Shown one piece after another: positions 29,212 to 32,480 of a DNA stretch of 32,480 nucleotides. Source of the DNA: an archaeon (GTDB lineage: Archaea > Nanobdellota > Nanobdellia > Pacearchaeales > GW2011-AR1); contig DAOVXQ010000003.1 in assembly GCA_030636025.1 (NCBI GenBank), forward strand, positions 1 through 32,480, in the 5' to 3' direction. Below the pieces are notes generated by a model. The model saw only the letters and a program-made list of their open reading frames with translations, was not told the origin of the DNA and made no database searches. The position numbers and the translations under genes are program-made. Within the stretch, counting starts at the first letter, position 1. Every line of letters begins with the position of its first letter.

Positions 29212-29760
29212 TCAAACAACACTAAAATCTAAATGCGTCGGCTCACCAGCACTAACATCATTGTCTCCTTTGTTTTCAATAAAAATATTATAAGGAACAT
29301 TCCCTGCCTGCAAAACTCCTAATTTTTCTGAACCTTCAAATGTAATATTTAAATTATCATACTTTCTTTCTAAACTGACTTTAAATCTGCCCCCATATCT
29401 TTCAGTTAAGAGGATAAAATTTCCTTGCTCAATTGGAAAATCCACCTCGCTGAGTTCTAATTTTGTGTCTTCAAGAATATATTTTATAGAATCTCCTCCG
29501 GAATTTATTTCAAGTCGCCCTTTTGCTATTTTAAAAATCACCTTCCCAATACTTCCCTCTGCCTCTTCGACCTCTGAAATTTTTTTATCAAGCACATCCA
29601 TTGCAGAAAGAGTTTGTGTTATTATCCCTCTGTCTTTAATTTTTTCAATTTGAGGATAAGCCAGAGACAGCAAAACCGCGATTATCGTCAATCCAATCAG
29701 AATATAAATTACATTTTCTATCCAAATCTGCGATTTAATGTTTTTTTTTAATATGCTCAT
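29212..29760 (-). CDS. Type IV pilin-like protein
   Basis: The 182-residue protein has a short basic leader, then KSQIWIENVIYILIGLTIIA, a hydrophobic helix with the Glu near position 5 after a likely prepilin cleavage site, and a beta-rich head. Prepilins are cut by an archaeal prepilin peptidase and assembled through this helix. The ATG directly follows the TAA of the next pilin gene with no gap. Between it and the ATPase gene (29061-29211) there is about 150 nt with a TATA-like TTTTTTAAAC and no other gene that I can support. Confidence 0.75.
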   Translation of the reverse strand: MSILKKNIKSQIWIENVIYILIGLTIIAVLLSLAYPQIEKIKDRGIITQTLSAMDVLDKKISEVEEAEGSIGKVIFKIAKGRLEINSGGDSIKYILEDTKLELSEVDFPIEQGNFILLTERYGGRFKVSLERKYDNLNITFEGSEKLGVLQAGNVPYNIFIENKGDNDVSAGEPTHLDFSVV

Positions 29761-30282
29761 TTAACAATCCTCAATATAGTCGCCTAAAATACTGTCTTCT
29801 ACAGGGCAAGTTTTTCCACCCTGCAAAACAGAATAAATTTTAATGTCGTCGGGTTTTTCAGAAATTTGAATAATATATATCTTTTCTCCATTATCTTCAG
29901 GGAGTTCAATTTCTGAATCACTATACATAGAAACTCCTGTGATGGCAGTTCCATTTTTTATTTTAATTGTTTTACCTTCTGCGCCCCCGAGTTTTATATT
30001 AAAACCTTCTATTAAATCCCTGATATCTCCAATCTGAACTTTCAAACTTAAATTTGTAACATCCTCTGAAGAATCAATTCCATAGCAAGTATATTTTGGA
30101 TTATGGTCTATTTCTAATTTTCCGATAACATCTAAACAATTTCCAGAAGAAAGTTTGTCTCTGACAAATGGGAGAACAAAACTGAAAATTATCGTCGCTG
30201 TTGCAAGAACTAATAAAATTAAAATTACTGTGGAGATTATCTGACTCTGTGCTTTTCGGTTAGATATATTTTTTGAAATCAT
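29761..30282 (-). CDS. Archaeal type IV pilin-like protein
   Basis: The 173-residue protein begins with a basic leader and RKAQSQIISTVILILLVLAT, the class III signal and core helix of archaeal pilins, followed by a beta-rich head with several Cys. It overlaps the upstream pilin gene by 4 nt (ATGA). It is probably a minor or major subunit of the same pilus. Confidence 0.8.
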   Translation of the reverse strand: MISKNISNRKAQSQIISTVILILLVLATATIIFSFVLPFVRDKLSSGNCLDVIGKLEIDHNPKYTCYGIDSSEDVTNLSLKVQIGDIRDLIEGFNIKLGGAEGKTIKIKNGTAITGVSMYSDSEIELPEDNGEKIYIIQISEKPDDIKIYSVLQGGKTCPVEDSILGDYIEDC

Positions 30283-30764
30283 ACTATAACTCCTGTGTTT
30301 TCAGGACATGGAAATGGCTTTATCATCCCAGATTGAGTTTTCCCCAAAAGAACTGGAATAATTTTTACCTCATCAAATTCTTCTTCATAATATTTTTCAC
30401 TATCATCTTCATCTTTGAAAACAGTAGAAAGTCCAATATCAACTTTCCCGCCCCTATCACTGCCAATTTCATCTATGGTAGATGTTCCATCTGTGTTAGT
30501 TATTTTTAAATTAATAGAATAAATAGGAACATTTCCAATATTATGAAACCCAAATGATTTTGAGGTGCTGTCTTCATTCACAAAACTTCTAATGCTAACT
30601 TCTGAACAAACATTTTCTATTGGTTTTTCTGCACCTCCTGAAAATTTCAAAATCTGTTCTCCTTGAAATCCCTGATACCATAATAAAATTATAATCGCAA
30701 TTATAATTACAATCATAATTAAAACTACTGTAGATACCATCGGGCTCACCGCCTTTTTTCCCAT
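30279..30764 (-). CDS. Archaeal type IV pilin-like protein
   Basis: The 161-residue protein begins MGKKAVSPMVSTVVLIMIVI, a textbook archaeal pilin N-terminus (basic leader, AVSP, then a hydrophobic helix). The head domain includes FGFHNIGNVPIYSINLKI. A TATA-like GATTTATATACT about 27 nt upstream points to a leaderless transcript for the three-pilin operon. Confidence 0.85.
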   Translation of the reverse strand: MGKKAVSPMVSTVVLIMIVIIIAIIILLWYQGFQGEQILKFSGGAEKPIENVCSEVSIRSFVNEDSTSKSFGFHNIGNVPIYSINLKITNTDGTSTIDEIGSDRGGKVDIGLSTVFKDEDDSEKYYEEEFDEVKIIPVLLGKTQSGMIKPFPCPENTGVIV

Positions 30765-30811
30765 ACACTTTAATATTTTCTAAGTATATAAATCTTTTTT
30801 AAGAAAGATGA

Positions 30812-32152
30812 TTAAGGGCAAGGGGAATAATCATCTGGTGTGGTTGGCCAACTTACACATCCACTAACACTATTAAAATTATTATCATTACCAAAACCAA
30901 TTAAATCTATACCATTACATAAAAAATCCTTGTCAATATTATCGCAGGCACGATTTCCAGTAAAGTTATTATTTGAAATTGAATTTCCTGCACGGAACCC
31001 ATATCTTGAATGATGAAGATTATTGTTGATAAAATCATTATTTGAACCTAAAACATAGATTGATTCTCCATCAATACTTCCCAATATACTAGAGACTTCA
31101 TTATTTATTATTTTATTATTGCTTCCTAAAATATAAATTCCCATTTCAGAATCTTCAATTTGGTTTCCTTCAATATAATTAAATTCAAATGAATTCAGTT
31201 TAATCCCCACCCCTCCGTAATTAATTAAATTATTAGTTATATTATTTTTATTAGAATTTATCAAAATTCCTGTTCCTTCAGTTGTAAGGATTATCTTGCA
31301 ATTCTTTATTGTGATATTATCTTGATCAAAATAAATTCCTGCAACATCATTATTACTTTTTATATAATTGTCATAACTTTGGCAATCAAATGTAATGTTT
31401 TGAGCAGTTATAATAATGCATCCAATTCCCTCTATTGAATTATTAGCTATACTATTCATTAATATATAATTTGTGTTTGGACTATCTAATGTGCTACATT
31501 CAACAACTGGCTCTCCGATTGGGTCTTCGGGTGGCTCTTCTGGTGGCTCCTCACCCCCAGACCCCCCTATATCATCTTCTCTGATTATAGATTGCATACA
31601 AATAATCATTTTATCATTTTCATCAAGCATATATGGCTGAATTTTCAAAACCGCAACCCCCTCTTCAATTGTATAATTAACATTTCTAATTTCTCCAGGT
31701 TTTAATTGTCCAAGAGGATTTTCACCATGAACCACATTTAAGGTTTTCGTTGGCTCTTTTTTTGTGTCATTTTCAACCTGCAATATAATTCCGTCAATAG
31801 TAAAAAGCCCGTTATTTTTCAGATATAATCTCAAAATATTATCACTAGAATTATAACCAACTAAAATTATAGAAGTTCCGTCCTTGCAATCCACAGGTGG
31901 CCGAATTATATCTGGATAATGTTTAATCCAGCTATAAGCACTAATCGAAATTATAATCCCCAATGAAATCAAAATTACATAAGATATCATTAAACTCACT
32001 GCTTTCACATCTGATTTTGACTTAACTTTTCTCGGAAAAGTTATTTTTTTGTTCAAACTTGTTTTTTTAAAAAAGTTCGATTTTGACTTAACTTTTCTCG
32101 GAAAAGTTATTTTTTTGTTCAAACTTGTTTTTTTAAAAAAGTTTGTTTTCAT
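30812..32152 (-). CDS. Pilin-anchored parallel beta-helix protein
   Basis: The 446-residue protein has a basic N-terminus of about 47 residues made of a 22-residue tandem duplication. A pilin-like helix follows (VKAVSLMISYVILISLGIII), then a beta domain, a Pro/Glu-rich linker (GGEEPPEEPPEDP), and a C-terminal right-handed beta-helix with N-x-I/V-x-N-N repeats (NNITIKNCKI, NKNNITNNLI, NNKIINNEV), as in NosD/pectate-lyase-like folds. It may display a carbohydrate-binding or lyase-like domain on the pilus. The unusually long cytoplasmic leader is odd for a prepilin. Mini-ORF copy I precedes it by 6 nt. Confidence 0.8.
   Translation of the reverse strand: MKTNFFKKTSLNKKITFPRKVKSKSNFFKKTSLNKKITFPRKVKSKSDVKAVSLMISYVILISLGIIISISAYSWIKHYPDIIRPPVDCKDGTSIILVGYNSSDNILRLYLKNNGLFTIDGIILQVENDTKKEPTKTLNVVHGENPLGQLKPGEIRNVNYTIEEGVAVLKIQPYMLDENDKMIICMQSIIREDDIGGSGGEEPPEEPPEDPIGEPVVECSTLDSPNTNYILMNSIANNSIEGIGCIIITAQNITFDCQSYDNYIKSNNDVAGIYFDQDNITIKNCKIILTTEGTGILINSNKNNITNNLINYGGVGIKLNSFEFNYIEGNQIEDSEMGIYILGSNNKIINNEVSSILGSIDGESIYVLGSNNDFINNNLHHSRYGFRAGNSISNNNFTGNRACDNIDKDFLCNGIDLIGFGNDNNFNSVSGCVSWPTTPDDYSPCP
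32013..32144 (-). repeat. 66-bp tandem duplication in the 5' coding region
   Basis: Two nearly identical 66-bp units (32013-32078 and 32079-32144) encode the repeated FFKKTSLNKKITFPRKVKSK. The identity points to a very recent duplication that keeps the frame. Confidence 0.9.
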
Positions 32153-32158
32153 TTTAGA

Positions 32159-32281
32159 TTAATCCCCCCCCACAAACTTATTTATATTATTAAAAGGAAG
32201 GAGTTTTAAAGATGAGTTGTGGCTCTGAATGTCATCTCTAAAGAGATTAATATTATAAGATATAAATAATTTGTCTTTCAT
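32159..32281 (-). CDS. Mini-ORF family copy I (40 aa)
   Basis: The product begins MKDKLFISYNINLFRDDIQS and ends KFVGGD, with a run of eight G near its 3' end. The ATG lies 1 nt after the TAA of the upstream partial gene, as for copies A and C. Its TAA is 6 nt before the beta-helix pilin gene. It shows that the family is associated with pilus genes as well as glycan genes. Confidence 0.55.
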   Translation of the reverse strand: MKDKLFISYNINLFRDDIQSHNSSLKLLPFNNINKFVGGD

Positions 32282-32282
32282 T

Positions 32283-32480
32283 TTAGTTCCTCTCGACATA
32301 TATTTCACCTTCTTTTTCCTGAGTTATTAAAAAATAAAACATTTCATTTTCCCGAACATCAAAGACAAAAGTTTTATTTAAAACCATTATATTTATTTTA
32401 TCGTCGGTTATATCTGTAATTTTAGATTTATTTGAATACACTCCCAAGGGATTCCAGTTTACTCCGCTTCCTCCAATTGT
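32283..32480 (-). CDS. C-terminal part of a hypothetical surface or pilus protein (partial)
   Basis: An open frame enters from the right edge and ends at TAA 32283-32285, giving 65 residues (GGSGVNWNPLGVYSNKSKIT at the start, EGEIYVERN at the end), beta-rich in character. It belongs to the same direction and probable operon as the beta-helix protein. Too little is present to identify it. Confidence 0.6.
   Translation of the reverse strand, partial: TIGGSGVNWNPLGVYSNKSKITDITDDKINIMVLNKTFVFDVRENEMFYFLITQEKEGEIYVERN

Noticed and set aside
29099-29293. A 64-codon plus-strand frame between the ATPase and pilin genes
   Set aside because: It overlaps the end of the pilin gene on the other strand and has no domain-like features.

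Overview
The window looks like an AT-rich archaeal chromosome segment, most likely from a DPANN-type lineage (Pacearchaeota/Woesearchaeota-like). The evidence is a cluster of archaeal type IV pilin genes with a VirB11/PilB-like ATPase, an archaeal histone-fold gene, TATA boxes about 25 nt upstream of start codons (leaderless mRNAs), an SRP-RNA-like locus, and secreted proteins ending in an ITGAV-x-G motif plus a membrane helix. The lineage is inferred from gene style; no marker gene was compared.

Layout. 1-5100: the tail of an unknown gene, a beta-rich hypothetical protein, short repeated mini-ORFs, a NYN nuclease-like gene, fragments of a GT-C glycosyltransferase gene, and two nucleotidyltransferase/HEPN toxin-antitoxin-like modules. 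5160-12150: a surface-glycan locus, with a GT-C (PMT/ArnT-like) transferase on the plus strand converging on a minus-strand operon of a GT4, a second GT4, a Wzx-type flippase and a GT2. It is bounded on both sides by inverted copies of the same promoter plus mini-ORF. 12150-17140: PIN, NYN and AAA/DUF4143-like genes and a HEPN/nucleotidyltransferase pair, each separated by decayed copies of the promoter, mini-ORF and glycosyltransferase 5' end. 17148-25970: a DPM/GtrB-like GT2, secreted or surface proteins (Gly/Tyr-rich, Cys-rich Ig-like, Ser-rich), a HEPN-nucleotidyltransferase-histone operon, and a stomatin. 25970-32480: an SRP-RNA-like gene, a fifth HEPN/nucleotidyltransferase module lying between 43-bp direct repeats copied from the end of the pilus ATPase gene, then the pilus ATPase, three pilin-like genes, a pilin-anchored beta-helix protein, another mini-ORF and a partial gene.

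The most unusual content is a family of about nine related mini-ORFs (roughly 35-44 codons, pattern MKxxTxISxSxSINxF...). Intact copies either start at the position expected for a leaderless transcript from a conserved promoter, or start exactly 1 nt after the preceding stop codon. Their stops overlap or nearly touch the next start codon. The copies, together with truncated glycosyltransferase 5' ends, mark the borders of most cargo genes, which suggests a recombination-prone cassette island joining surface-glycan and pilus genes with toxin-like modules. This reading is inference; the repeats, overlaps and spacings are visible in the sequence.
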